Assembly (NCBI RefSeq): GCF_014349155.1 | Contig: NZ_JACSIT010000070.1 | Location: 1-46,397 of the forward strand | From: Neolewinella lacunae | Lineage (GTDB): Bacteria > Bacteroidota > Bacteroidia > Chitinophagales > Saprospiraceae | Direction: 5' to 3' | Length of the DNA stretch: 46,397 nt | In this document: positions 34,499 through 43,464 of the stretch, piece after piece | How the letters are laid out: the number at the start of each line of letters is the position of its first letter | Numbering within the stretch: position 1 is the first letter of the stretch | Notes under the pieces: generated by a model | Told to the model about the DNA's origin: nothing | Databases searched by the model: none | What the model saw: the letters and a program-made list of their open reading frames with translations, nothing else | Made by a program: the position numbers and the translations under genes

Positions 34499-35545
34499 AT
34501 GGTCTTCACCAAATCCACCCAGCACCTCTACACCAACCTCGCCCACCTCGCGCAAACCCGCACGCTCTTCGGGCAGCAAGACGCGCTGGCCTACGGCGTT
34601 GGGTGGACGGCCCGTACCGTAGACCGCAGCGACGTCAAAGACACCTGCGGCAGTCATCCGGCGGTGTTTGGTTGGGACGTCGGGCGCATCGGGCAAGAAG
34701 AATACAACCTCGACGGCGTTCCTTTTCAGCGCATGCGCGAAGGCATCATCGCCGCCTACCGCGCGGGTGGGGTGAACACCATCAGCTGGCACCTCGATAA
34801 TTTTTTGGGCGGCGACAGCTGGGCCGTCGGGCCGCCAACGGTACGGGCCATCCTCCCCGGAGGCTCCCACCACGCCATTTACCGGGAGCGGCTGGACCAC
34901 CTGGCGGCCTTTTTCGACTCGCTCGAAACGGGTTTCCCTTACCCCCGGCCCATCCCCATCGTTTTCCGGCCCTTCCACGAGCACACCGGCAGTTGGTTTT
35001 GGTGGGGTAAGCCGCACGTGACGGCTGCCGAATACCGCGCCCTCTGGCAATTTACCGTCCATTACCTCCAGGACGAAAAACAAATCCACCACCTCATCTG
35101 GTGCTATTCCCCCGACGTATGCGAAACCGAGGAACAGTACCTGGAGTATTACCCCGGAGATGACTACGTCGATGTCCTCGGCCTCGATGACTACCACGAT
35201 CTGGGCCGCTTCGGAAAGATGTCCGACCTGACGCGCCGCCTGCGGATGCTCACCACGCTGGCCGCCGCGCGCGGCAAAATCGCCGCCCTCACGGAAACTG
35301 GCGTAGAGGGCGTTCCCGACGCCCGTTGGTGGACCCAAACCCTCCTCCCCGCCCTCCACGCTGACCCTGCCGCCGCCCGGATTGCCTGGCTGCTCGTTTG
35401 GCGCAACGCCAACCACAAACACCACTACGGCCCTTATCCCGACCACCCTTCCGCCCCGGATTTTCGCGCTTTTGCAGCGGATGAGCGGATGGTGCTTTTG
35501 GACGGTGTTCCGCCGCTTTACGCTTCTTCTTTTTCACCACTATGA
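34499..35545 (+). CDS. Glycoside hydrolase family 26 (beta-mannanase-like)
   Basis: A 348-aa retaining glycosidase; the GH26 acid/base Glu is in R-P-F-H-E-H-T-G-S-W-F-W-W-G (Glu 161) and the nucleophile Glu in L-T-E-T-G-V-E-G (Glu 266). Substrate is probably beta-mannan, the commonest for the family. The ATG at 34499 gives no signal peptide, unusual for a mannanase. The reading frame is open upstream. A TTG at 34421 would add a 26-residue leader with R-R, then a hydrophobic F-I-P-L-F-L-S-P-F-I-P-F-P-L encoded by the pyrimidine repeat, which could act as an export signal. Neither start can be proved. No SusC/SusD pair or other glycan genes are adjacent. Confidence 0.88.
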   Translation: MVFTKSTQHLYTNLAHLAQTRTLFGQQDALAYGVGWTARTVDRSDVKDTCGSHPAVFGWDVGRIGQEEYNLDGVPFQRMREGIIAAYRAGGVNTISWHLDNFLGGDSWAVGPPTVRAILPGGSHHAIYRERLDHLAAFFDSLETGFPYPRPIPIVFRPFHEHTGSWFWWGKPHVTAAEYRALWQFTVHYLQDEKQIHHLIWCYSPDVCETEEQYLEYYPGDDYVDVLGLDDYHDLGRFGKMSDLTRRLRMLTTLAAARGKIAALTETGVEGVPDARWWTQTLLPALHADPAAARIAWLLVWRNANHKHHYGPYPDHPSAPDFRAFAADERMVLLDGVPPLYASSFSPL

Positions 35546-35697
35546 GCGTAAGAAAAACTAAGGGCCATTAAGCTTTGCTTTTTTATGCACTCCCCTTTTG
35601 TGTCGCTTTGTGCCCTTAATGCCTTTGTGGTTCAAAAAAACCGCGCAGCGGAAAAACCCATTGGAGCGCACCCCTAACCATTTTACCCCACCCCCAA

Positions 35698-35719
35698 CCC
35701 CTCCCCAGAGGAGGAGGGG
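35698..35719. terminator. G/C-tract hairpin behind the GH26 gene
   Basis: CCCCTCC at 35698-35704 pairs with GGAGGGG at 35713-35719. It lies about 150 bases after the GH26 stop in a gap with no gene. Confidence 0.45.
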
Positions 35720-35873
35720 AGCCAAGAGGTTGACTTATCATTCTAAGAGATTTGATTTTAGAAAAGGATTACGTCAATGCCTTTGCGTTAAGCTAACGAT
35801 CAATACACACCTCGGCTGATCATATGCTATTGAATAACAATTCTTTATAAACTAAACAAGACTGGAGCGGTCA

Positions 35874-35894
35874 CCCCTCTCCATCGGGGAGGGG
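35874..35894. terminator. Second G/C-tract hairpin upstream of the SulP gene
   Basis: CCCCTCTCC-ATC-GGGGAGGGG (one mismatch), followed by a CCGGGGGAGGGG extension. It is a member of the same repeat style as 20966-21011. The rest of 35546-35970 shows nothing recognisable. Confidence 0.45.
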
Positions 35895-35973
35895 CCGGGG
35901 GAGGGGTATCATTCACGCCCCCCAAAACCTTCTCATCCTCCCTCCCACCAAGCAAGCCCCCCTCAAAAAACCC

Positions 35974-35981
35974 TACCTTTG
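35974..35981 (+). promoter_or_regulatory. Possible -7 promoter box of the SulP gene
   Basis: TACCTTTG matches TAnnTTTG, 51 bases before the ATG. No TTG was found at the usual -33 distance, so it is only a candidate. Confidence 0.4.
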
Positions 35982-36032
35982 CGCCTTTTTTCAGCGCTCC
36001 CCCCCCACCGAGCGCGCCCCAATCCTCAAAAA

Positions 36033-37562
36033 ATGCAGAAATACCTCAACCTGTTCGACTTCAGCCAGCGGGTGGACTACCGGACCGAAATTCTGGCGGG
36101 CCTCACGGTAGCGCTGGCCTTGATTCCCGAGGCCGTCGCCTTTGCCCTCATCGCGGGCCTCGACCCTCTGATCGGCCTCTACGCCGCCTTCGTGATGGGC
36201 CTGGTGACGGCCATTTTCGGGGGTCGACCCGGTATGATCAGCGGAGCAACGGGCGCGGTGGCCGTAGTGATCGCCGCCCTGGCCCTCTCCCACGGCAAGG
36301 AATACGTCTTCGCCTGTGTCATCCTGGCTGGCCTGCTTCAAGTACTGGCCGGCGTCTTCCGCCTCGGCAAACTCATGCGCCTGGTGCCCCACCCCGTCGT
36401 CTTCGGTTTCGTCAACGGCCTGGCCATCATCATCTTCACCGCCCAGCTCGAGCAGTTCAAAGACCCCAGTGGCGCCTGGCTGACGGGGGCAACGCTCTTT
36501 ACCATGCTCGCCCTGGTGGCCCTCGTGATGCTGATCATGTGGCTTTTGCCCAAAGTGAGCAAAGTCGTGCCTGCGGGTTTGGTCGGCATCCTCGTCGTAT
36601 TCGGCCTGGTGACGTTCTTCCACATCGATACCAAGACGGTGGGCGACATCGCCTCCATCCAGGGCGGGTTCCCACCGCTGTCCATCCCCATGGTGCCTTT
36701 CACCTGGGCTACGCTGGAGATCATCTTCCCCTACGCACTGATCATGGCGGGGGTTGGCCTCATCGAGAGCCTGCTCACCCTCAACATCGTCGATGAAATC
36801 ACCGAAACCCGCGGCCGGGGCAACAAAGAAGCCGTGGCCCAGGGCGTAGCCAATGTCCTCAGCGGCTTCACCGGCGGCATGGGCGGTTGTGCCATGATCG
36901 GCCAGAGCCTGATCAACATCAGCTCCGGAGCCCGCGCCCGCCTTTCGGGCATCGTTGCGGCCACCATGCTTCTGGTTTTCATCATGTTCGGTGCCAGCCT
37001 GGTCGAGCAGTTGCCCATGGCGGCGCTGACGGGCATCATGATCATGGTCGCCATCGGCACCTTCGAGTGGGCGTCCTTGCGCACCTTCGGCAAGATGCCC
37101 AAGTGGGATCTCTTCGTGCTGGTACTCGTCACCCTCATTACCATCGTCTTGCACAACCTGGCCCTGGCCGTGCTGGCCGGCGTCATCATCGCCGCCCTCG
37201 TTTTCGCCTACGAAAATGCCAAGATGATCCGCGCCCGCAAACGCATCGATGAAAATGGTGTGAAGCATTACGAGATTTTTGGTCCGCTCTTCTTCGGCTC
37301 CGTCGCCACGTTCAATACCAAATTCGATCCCAACAACGACCCCGACGAAGTGGTAATCGATTTCATGGAGTCCCGCGTGGTGGATATGTCGGCCATCGAA
37401 GCCCTCAACCGCATCACCGAACGCTACGCCAAACTGGGCAAAAGGGTGGTCTTGAAGCACCTTTCCCCCGATTGCCGCCGCCTGCTCGCCAAGGCCGAAG
37501 AAATCATCGACATCAACGTGACGGATGACCCCACCTACAAGGTGATGACGGATTTCGACTAG
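36033..37562 (+). CDS. SulP-family anion transporter with STAS domain
   Basis: A 509-aa inner-membrane transporter. About 10-12 hydrophobic helices fill residues 15-400, starting with the SulP signature region E-I-L-A-G-L-T-V-A-L-A-L-I-P-E-A-V-A-F and including I-S-G-A-T-G-A-V-A. The C-terminal ~100 residues form a cytoplasmic STAS domain (V-V-I-D-F-M-E-S-R-V-V-D-M-S-A-I-E-A-L). Family members carry sulfate, bicarbonate or other anions; the substrate cannot be assigned from sequence and no sulfate or carbonic anhydrase gene is adjacent. The ATG at 36033 (M-Q-K-Y-L-N-L-F) is chosen over the 54-base longer frame, which would include the promoter box. Confidence 0.93.
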   Translation: MQKYLNLFDFSQRVDYRTEILAGLTVALALIPEAVAFALIAGLDPLIGLYAAFVMGLVTAIFGGRPGMISGATGAVAVVIAALALSHGKEYVFACVILAGLLQVLAGVFRLGKLMRLVPHPVVFGFVNGLAIIIFTAQLEQFKDPSGAWLTGATLFTMLALVALVMLIMWLLPKVSKVVPAGLVGILVVFGLVTFFHIDTKTVGDIASIQGGFPPLSIPMVPFTWATLEIIFPYALIMAGVGLIESLLTLNIVDEITETRGRGNKEAVAQGVANVLSGFTGGMGGCAMIGQSLINISSGARARLSGIVAATMLLVFIMFGASLVEQLPMAALTGIMIMVAIGTFEWASLRTFGKMPKWDLFVLVLVTLITIVLHNLALAVLAGVIIAALVFAYENAKMIRARKRIDENGVKHYEIFGPLFFGSVATFNTKFDPNNDPDEVVIDFMESRVVDMSAIEALNRITERYAKLGKRVVLKHLSPDCRRLLAKAEEIIDINVTDDPTYKVMTDFD

Positions 37563-37618
37563 GAGGACCCTATCTTCGGGCGCTCATGGCCCTTTAGCGC
37601 AATGCTTTTTCCTGCGTT

Positions 37619-38821
37619 GTGCCCCTGCCAACCGCTTCCAAACGCTCAATCTCCGCTCCCATCGAAAATTTCGCCATCACAACTTTTGCCGGCCTCGAAG
37701 AGGTCCTGGCCGCCGAGATCACCGCCTTGGGAGCCACCGAAATCACGGTCGGCCGCCGGGTCGTCCGCTGCCAGGGCGATAAGACCTTCCGCTACCGCGC
37801 CAACCTCGAACTGCGCACCGCCATCCGCGTCCTGCGGGAAGTAGGGCAGTTCCGCGCCAACAATGAGCAGACGATGTACGACCGCTTGCGCGGCATCGAC
37901 TGGGCCCCGTGGCTAAAAGTGGACGGCAATTTGTGGATCGACGTGGTCACCCAGTCGGAGCGCTTCCGCAACGGTGTCTACCTGGCCCAGCTGGCCAAAG
38001 ACGCCATCGTCGACCAGTTCCGCGCCAAAACCGGCGAGCGCCCCAGTGTGAGTAAAGACAATGCCGACCTGACGATCCACCTCCACGTTGGCCGCGCCAA
38101 CGAGGTGACCGTCTCCGTCGATGCCTCCGGCGAAGGCCTCCACCGCCGGGGCTACCGCAACCGCACCGGCGGCGCGCCCCTCAACGAAGTCTTGGCCGCC
38201 GGACTCCTCGCCCTGGCGGGTTTCGACGGCGAAGTGCCCTTCTGCGACCCCATGTGCGGCTCGGGCACCCTCGTGGCCGAAGCTGCCACCATCGCCGCCC
38301 ACCAGGCACCGGGGCTCCACCGCGAGTTCGGCTTCCAGCGCTGGCCCGATTTTGATGCCGACCTCTGGTCTTCCATCCGCCAGGCCGCCCTCAACCGCAT
38401 CCGCCGCCCACCCTACCCCATCCTCGGGGCCGACATCGACGAACTGACCACCAACCTCGCCAAAATTACCGTCGATCGCACGGGCCTCCTCCCCTACGTC
38501 GAATTCCGCGCCAGCGACTTCACCAAACTCCTCGCCCCACCCGCCATCCGCCCCGCAGCCGGCGGCCTGCTCGTCACCAATCCCCCCTACGAAATGCGCC
38601 TCCAAACGGGCGACATCCTCGGCCTCTACCAAAGCATCGGCGACGCCCTCAAACAGCACTGGGCGGGCTACACCGCCTGGCTCATCTCCGGCAACCCCGA
38701 CGCCATCAAGTCCGTCGGCCTGCGCACCAGCCAGCGCATCCCCCTCATGAACGGGCCCATCGAAGTGCGCTTCTGCCGCTACGACCTCTACGAAGGCAGC
38801 AAAAAAACCGAGGCGGAATAA
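37619..38821 (+). CDS. RlmL-like 23S rRNA (guanine-N2) methyltransferase
   Basis: A 400-aa RNA methyltransferase with an N-terminal THUMP-type region (about 18-165) that binds RNA and a C-terminal class I methyltransferase domain. The SAM motif F-C-D-P-M-C-G-S-G-T-L (about 215) and catalytic V-T-N-P-P-Y-E (about 320) are those of UPF0020/RlmL enzymes. By family knowledge these make m2G on 23S rRNA. The frame begins at a GTG (37619), 56 bases after the SulP gene; no in-frame ATG precedes the THUMP domain, so GTG is likely. It is probably co-transcribed with the transporter or expressed from the short gap. Confidence 0.87.
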   Translation: MPLPTASKRSISAPIENFAITTFAGLEEVLAAEITALGATEITVGRRVVRCQGDKTFRYRANLELRTAIRVLREVGQFRANNEQTMYDRLRGIDWAPWLKVDGNLWIDVVTQSERFRNGVYLAQLAKDAIVDQFRAKTGERPSVSKDNADLTIHLHVGRANEVTVSVDASGEGLHRRGYRNRTGGAPLNEVLAAGLLALAGFDGEVPFCDPMCGSGTLVAEAATIAAHQAPGLHREFGFQRWPDFDADLWSSIRQAALNRIRRPPYPILGADIDELTTNLAKITVDRTGLLPYVEFRASDFTKLLAPPAIRPAAGGLLVTNPPYEMRLQTGDILGLYQSIGDALKQHWAGYTAWLISGNPDAIKSVGLRTSQRIPLMNGPIEVRFCRYDLYEGSKKTEAE

Positions 38822-38852
38822 ATACGCAGCACTATTTTACCCAGCGCATTTA

Positions 38853-38870
38853 GGGCGCGGCCGCAGGTGC
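38853..38870 (+). repeat. Copy 8 of the GC-rich 18-mer
   Basis: GGGCGCGGCCGCAGGTGC, perfect and intergenic, 31 bases after the methyltransferase stop. Flanking bases also resemble copy 1 (GCGC a few bases outside, GCC on the other side). Confidence 0.75.
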
Positions 38871-38963
38871 CAGGAACAGTGAACTAGCAATGTATGGGAC
38901 CACACACGCCCGACCCCGGCAGGGGTCACCACCGAAGGTAGCAGCGCAGCTCAACCTTAATAA

Positions 38964-39001
38964 CCCCGGATGAAGGATGCGCCAGCATCCGGAATCCGGG
39001 G
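38964..39001. terminator. Nested hairpin downstream of the rRNA methyltransferase gene
   Basis: An outer stem CCCCGGAT/ATCCGGGG encloses a 3x3 internal loop, an inner stem GGATGC/GCATCC and a GCCA loop: 38 bases with 14 pairs. Probably a terminator or small repeat element; no T-tract follows. Confidence 0.55.
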
Positions 39002-39118
39002 ATGCTAAACGTGAAGGTTGCGCCATCCAAACAAAGATTCTACTAGCGAATTAAAATAAAAATCAATACCCCCCACACCCCCACCAACACTACCAACAAA
39101 CCACCAAATCTTCAAACG

Positions 39119-40681
39119 ATGAGACCTTCAACAACCTTTCTTTTATTTTTCTTAATCACCGCCGGGTTCTACTTTACAGCTTGTGGCCCAACGCCAACCG
39201 ATGATCAGGAGCCCGTGGCTACCACCACCCACGGTGATGTCATTGGCAATTTTAACGATAGTGTATTCGCTTTCCTGGGGATCCCTTATGCCAAGGCCGA
39301 AAGATTCATGCCTCCCCAGGATCCCGATTCCTGGGCCGGAGTACTGGAATGTAAGGACTTTGGCCCCGTAGCCAAACAAGTAGTACCGTGGTATCCCGAT
39401 TCCGTCCAAAACGAGCAGGCACTCTTCAGTTTAAATGTGTGGACCCAGGGGCTCAAGGATGGCAAAAAGCGTCCCGTAATGCTCTGGTTACACGGCGGTG
39501 GCTTTCACGTTGGCGCCAGCAACGATCCCATGACCTACGGGGAAGCCCTGGCCCGCAAAGGTGACGTCGTGTTCGTATCGGTTAATCACCGCTTGAACAT
39601 TCTGGGCTTCCTCGATTTGTCGGCATTTGGCGATAAATACGCCCAGTCGGCCAACGTAGGGATGCTCGACATTGTGAAAACGCTGGAGTGGGTCCAAAAT
39701 AATATTGCGGAGTTTGGGGGCAACCCAGCCGATGTAACCATTGTAGGCGAATCGGGAGGTGGCGGAAAAGTGGGCACCCTCATGTGTATGCCAGCGGCCA
39801 AAGGTTTGTTCCACAAGGCAATCATTCAGAGCGGTACCCTGCTGAACACGATGACTAAGGAGAAATCGCAAGCCCTTGGTTCAGCTGTGCTGGAAAAACT
39901 AGGACTTACCCCCGAAGAGGTTGGTAAGCTGGATACGATTGCTTACCCGGATCTTGTAAAAGCAGGAAACGAGGCCATTGCAAGTATCGCGGGACCCCGC
40001 ACTCCCGGTTCTCCCAGGATGTTTGGCTTCTCCCCTTCTGCCGATGGGGTGCTGTTGCTCCAGCAACCCTTCAGTCCCGGATTTGCCGACATTTCCTATG
40101 ACATCCCCCTCATGATTGGCTCTACGCTAAATGAGATGATGCCCACTGTGTACGGTGAAAAAACGCTGACCCTTGAGCAGGCCAAAGAACGCCTCGAAAA
40201 AGACTACGGGGACAGTACCGACCAATACATTGCGCTTTTCGCCAAAGCGTATCCCGACTATACCCCCCAGGATCTGCTTTCTATCGATAAGGTTTTCAGG
40301 CCCTACACCATCCGCACCGCCGATGCCCGGGCTTCGGAGACCAGCGCCCCTTTGTACGTCTATTTCCTAGCCTGGAAAAGTGGGGTGGAAGACTCCTCCA
40401 AGGGTTCCTTTCATGGCTTGGACATTCCGTTGGCATTCAACACAGTTGACCTGAGATCCGACTGGACAGGCAATACCGAAGAAGCTTGGGAAATGGCCGA
40501 TAAAATGAGTTCGGCGTGGATTAAATTCATCAAAACAGGCGATCCTAATGTAGCGGGCAAACTGCCCACCTGGCCACCCTATACTGCGGAAAACGGAGCC
40601 ACCATGTACTTTGACGATGAATGCAGAATCGTGAACAACCACGACCGGGAATTGATCCATTTCATTCAACCTACGGAGTAG
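39119..40681 (+). CDS. Type B carboxylesterase lipoprotein
   Basis: A 520-aa exported alpha/beta hydrolase. A signal with lipobox F-T-A-C (Cys 22) suggests membrane anchoring. The oxyanion loop H-G-G-G-F (125-129), the nucleophile elbow G-E-S-G-G-G (Ser 212) and a late H-G-L-D-I-P segment carrying the likely catalytic His are characteristic of the family. It would hydrolyse carboxylic esters outside the cytoplasm; the substrate is unknown. The ATG at 39119 opens the plus-strand accessory group of small enzymes and is 50 bases from the next gene. Confidence 0.9.
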   Translation: MRPSTTFLLFFLITAGFYFTACGPTPTDDQEPVATTTHGDVIGNFNDSVFAFLGIPYAKAERFMPPQDPDSWAGVLECKDFGPVAKQVVPWYPDSVQNEQALFSLNVWTQGLKDGKKRPVMLWLHGGGFHVGASNDPMTYGEALARKGDVVFVSVNHRLNILGFLDLSAFGDKYAQSANVGMLDIVKTLEWVQNNIAEFGGNPADVTIVGESGGGGKVGTLMCMPAAKGLFHKAIIQSGTLLNTMTKEKSQALGSAVLEKLGLTPEEVGKLDTIAYPDLVKAGNEAIASIAGPRTPGSPRMFGFSPSADGVLLLQQPFSPGFADISYDIPLMIGSTLNEMMPTVYGEKTLTLEQAKERLEKDYGDSTDQYIALFAKAYPDYTPQDLLSIDKVFRPYTIRTADARASETSAPLYVYFLAWKSGVEDSSKGSFHGLDIPLAFNTVDLRSDWTGNTEEAWEMADKMSSAWIKFIKTGDPNVAGKLPTWPPYTAENGATMYFDDECRIVNNHDRELIHFIQPTE

Positions 40682-40731
40682 GCATGGTCGCAATGCGCGA
40701 AGCCAAACAACACTTCACAACGTAAACCGCC

Positions 40732-41004
40732 ATGGAAAATAAGGATTATTCCACCTTAACCGATGCCGAACTTTTAGTCGAAAAAAAGAAACTGAAGAAC
40801 GCTAAAATTCTTCATGCCGCACTTATTGGCTTTCTGGCCGGCATTCTCATTTTCGGAGTTGTTGGGTGGATTTTGTCCCCGCAAAAGCGATTAGGCTTCT
40901 TTATCCCGATGCTCATCCCCATCGCCTTCATCTACGGGCTGCTGAAGAACCCCAAAACCAACCAGGACCTGGAGAACACCTTAAAAGAACGTAACCTGAA
41001 TTGA
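40732..41004 (+). CDS. Small two-helix membrane protein (90 aa)
   Basis: An N-terminal helical region with T-D-A-E-L-L-V-E-K-K-K-L-K-N is followed by two hydrophobic segments (about 30-48 and 55-70) and a charged tail. No function is recognised. Similar small proteins occur widely in Bacteroidota. It follows the esterase by 50 bases and precedes the DinB-like gene, probably in one transcript. Confidence 0.7.
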   Translation: MENKDYSTLTDAELLVEKKKLKNAKILHAALIGFLAGILIFGVVGWILSPQKRLGFFIPMLIPIAFIYGLLKNPKTNQDLENTLKERNLN

Positions 41005-41061
41005 CGGATTCAGGAAGCGCTACAGAAGCATTAAGTCAACCACCAACCTGCAATCGGTTCT

Positions 41062-41511
41062 ATGCAAAAAGAAATTTTGCTCGAAATGGTAAATCAAAAC
41101 CTGCTGACCTGTTCCTACGCGTGGAACAGGGTTACGGAGGAAAACAAAGATTGGCGGCTGAACGAAGGAACTGCCTCGATGGGGTTTATCCTCCGCCACA
41201 TCGGCGAGACGATCAACCTGTTTGGATATTTTTTCGGCGTGCCAACCGAAGTTCAAAACACCACAATCGGCCAAATCGATACGGGAAAAAACTACGACAC
41301 CGCCACCAGCCGGGCTTTAATCGACACCGGATTTGCCATGCTGAAGAACCTGGTTGAGACAACACCCGATGCGGGTTGGCTCGACCCAATCGACACCCCC
41401 TTTTTTGGAACCGTATCCAAAGCAAGGCTATTTTCTCACATCCTCTACCACAACAGCCACCACTGCGGACAGCTTTCCTTGACTCTGGAAAAAGGTGAAA
41501 GGCCAAATTAA
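41062..41511 (+). CDS. DinB-like four-helix metal-binding protein
   Basis: A 149-aa protein with the DinB/YfiT-type pattern: an N-terminal helix, then R-H-I-G-E-T near 49 and H-I-L-Y-H-N-S-H-H-C-G-Q near the C-terminus, placing three His as a probable metal site. Bacteroidota carry many such proteins, some acting as thiol transferases (bacillithiol-dependent in related families). bshC is in the same window, but a link is only suggestive. Cytoplasmic; no signal peptide. It converges on the SDR gene. Confidence 0.8.
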   Translation: MQKEILLEMVNQNLLTCSYAWNRVTEENKDWRLNEGTASMGFILRHIGETINLFGYFFGVPTEVQNTTIGQIDTGKNYDTATSRALIDTGFAMLKNLVETTPDAGWLDPIDTPFFGTVSKARLFSHILYHNSHHCGQLSLTLEKGERPN

Positions 41512-41582
41512 ACATGTGGCTGAGGAGGCATAGATAAATCGGCCATCGCAAAATGACGGACCATCGCATAGCGCCAACCCTA

Positions 41583-42497
41583 CTAACCTACTCGAACGAC
41601 TTGCGGCCCGGAGATATAGGCAGTTGCCTTACCCGAAACACCCCCCAACACTGAATCAAGCTGCATTTCTTTCAGCACCCTGTCTTGGATAGGTTGGGTC
41701 AGGGCATTGATTTCATCTACTCCCCAAGTGATGCCCACTACCGTTCTTGTCGGGCGACTACCAAAGGGCATTTCTGCCAGTTTCAGATACGCATCCACCA
41801 CCCATTGTGGGTCGGGTGCGCCTTCGCTTTGTAACATTTGAGCAAAACTTTCGCCCATGGCGGCAGGAACACCTGCTAATGCGCCATACGATTCCAATAC
41901 TTCGCTGTGCGCAGGTGCTTGACCCGATGCCAACAGTCCGGTACCAAAAGGGCCGGGCTCTACCATCACGATATCCACACCAAAAGGCGAAACTTCATAG
42001 CGCAAGGCTTGTGAATAGCCTTCCAAAGCGTGTTTGGTGGCGGTATAGGTGCCGAAAAACGGTGGCGACATACGGCCCACCAACGAAGATGTATTGATAA
42101 TCAGACCATTACCAGCTTTACGCATACATGGCAAAACGGCTTGCATCGTTCTAATGGCACCATAATAGTTGGTTTCCATCTGCTGGTGCGCTTGAGCCAC
42201 ACTAAATGCTTCGGTGATGCCCAAGTACATAATTCCGGCATTGTTGATGAGGATGTCGATGTTTCCTGCTTCTGCCAGGATACCCGCCATCGCTTCTTTT
42301 ACAGACGCATCGTTGGTGACATCCATTTCCACCACTTTGATGAGGGCGGAATGCGCTTCCAATTCCGCTTTTGCCGCTGCATTCTTTCCACCGGGATTGC
42401 GCATGGCGGCAAAAACCTGATAACCTTGGTCGGCAAAAACTTTGGCGGCCTTTGAGCCAAATCCGCTGCTGCTGCCGGTGATGATTACATTTTTCAT
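41583..42497 (-). CDS. Short-chain dehydrogenase/reductase
   Basis: A 304-aa NAD(P)-dependent oxidoreductase. The cofactor motif T-G-S-S-S-G-F-G is at residue 7, N-N-A-G-I near 87, and the catalytic Tyr/Lys in Y-T-A-T-K near 150. The substrate is unknown. It is the second gene of a two-gene unit, starting 18 bases after the SnoaL-like gene, so both are probably under the same HxlR-controlled promoter. The gene is AT-richer than the core genes. Confidence 0.9.
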   Translation of the reverse strand: MKNVIITGSSSGFGSKAAKVFADQGYQVFAAMRNPGGKNAAAKAELEAHSALIKVVEMDVTNDASVKEAMAGILAEAGNIDILINNAGIMYLGITEAFSVAQAHQQMETNYYGAIRTMQAVLPCMRKAGNGLIINTSSLVGRMSPPFFGTYTATKHALEGYSQALRYEVSPFGVDIVMVEPGPFGTGLLASGQAPAHSEVLESYGALAGVPAAMGESFAQMLQSEGAPDPQWVVDAYLKLAEMPFGSRPTRTVVGITWGVDEINALTQPIQDRVLKEMQLDSVLGGVSGKATAYISGPQVVRVG

Positions 42498-42515
42498 TTT
42501 GAAAATTATTTGTGA

Positions 42516-43403
42516 TTAAAATCCACCGAACATTCCATTATCATTCGCCAACCCCGTGATGGGTATTTCCTGAATCACATCCCAGTGCTCTACAATTTTT
42601 CCACCTTTCATGCGGAATAAGTCGTAAAACACTTGCTTCTTTCCGCTCCATTCGCCTTCACTCACCGTAAGCACGAAGTTGCCTTCGCCCAAAACCTTGT
42701 GGATTTTAGTATACTTAAACATATTGTTTTGTGCAGCGAGGTACTGTACCGCTTCTACAATGCCGCTCAATCCATCTTTGATATCCGGATTGTGCTGGTC
42801 GTATTGTTCTGCACTGATGTATTCGGTGATCTTTCCCGGGTTTTTACCCATCAAAACATCTTCAATGAGGGCAACGGCCAACGTTTTATTCGCCTCGGTA
42901 TGGTCTAAGTCTTCCACCGTGGTAGGGCCATCCGTTTGGGTTCTTCCGCTGGCAGTTTCTTTTACCAATACGGTCATTGCATCCCAATGCTCGGCAACCT
43001 TGCCGTTTTCATCAACACGGATAATGTCGAAAGCTACCATTTCATCTGCTCCAAATGGCTTGGCATTGTGCCAAATATTGTGCATGAACACAAAGTTGCC
43101 ATCTTGAAACATTCGCACGTTTTCGGCATACGTTCCGTGTTCTTTTAGAACAGGTAGCAAGCCGATGAATGGCTCAAGTCCAGTTGGGACAAAGGGGTTG
43201 TGTTGAATGTAATCCGCATTTGCCCATTCACGCATCGTGCTGGTGTCCTGCTTTGCTACCGCACCTAAAAAAATGCCAACGATTTCTTTCTTGTTCATGT
43301 TTGTAATGTTTGATGGATGAGGCTCGTTCTTTGCGGCGGTGGGGGCGGTACCACAGGAAGCAAGGACTCCCGTGAGGACCAGGCCAATTAAGACTTGTCT
43401 CAT
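42516..43403 (-). CDS. Lipoprotein with two SnoaL-like domains
   Basis: A 295-aa protein with a lipoprotein signal (V-L-A-S-C, Cys 17). It contains two similar SnoaL/NTF2-like halves (about 35-150 and 170-285), each with a Y-I-Q-H-N-P or Y-D-Q-H-N-P segment, an F-V-x-x-x-x-x-W/E strand, and an E-H-W-D end. Single-domain relatives bind small hydrophobic ligands or catalyse cyclisation and isomerisation. An ATG 36 codons downstream (M-N-K-K-E-I) could give a cytoplasmic form. It is the first gene of the operon with the SDR gene, divergent from hxlR. Confidence 0.82.
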   Translation of the reverse strand: MRQVLIGLVLTGVLASCGTAPTAAKNEPHPSNITNMNKKEIVGIFLGAVAKQDTSTMREWANADYIQHNPFVPTGLEPFIGLLPVLKEHGTYAENVRMFQDGNFVFMHNIWHNAKPFGADEMVAFDIIRVDENGKVAEHWDAMTVLVKETASGRTQTDGPTTVEDLDHTEANKTLAVALIEDVLMGKNPGKITEYISAEQYDQHNPDIKDGLSGIVEAVQYLAAQNNMFKYTKIHKVLGEGNFVLTVSEGEWSGKKQVFYDLFRMKGGKIVEHWDVIQEIPITGLANDNGMFGGF

Positions 43404-43428
43404 AGCTGGAAAATTTTACTTTTGTTTC

Positions 43429-43464
43429 GCAAGCAAAGATATTACATTGCTTGCATTTTGCAAG
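43429..43464 (-). promoter_or_regulatory. Promoter and palindromic operator of the SnoaL-SDR operon
   Basis: Minus strand TATCTTTG (43434-43441) fits TAnnTTTG and TTG (43461-43463) lies 19 bases upstream. The -33 end overlaps a perfect palindrome CTTGC-ATTTT-GCAAG (43450-43464). Related AAGCAAA half-sites start at 43431 and 43491, 60 bases apart. The layout suggests repression or activation by the divergent HxlR protein. A plus-strand promoter-like pair, TTG (43395-43397) with TACTTTTG (43417-43424), could serve hxlR. Confidence 0.6.

Noticed and set aside
35991..37460. 489-codon open frame opposite the SulP gene
   Set aside because: Sequence is Asp/His/Gln/Gly-rich without domains, as expected opposite a GC-rich membrane-protein gene.
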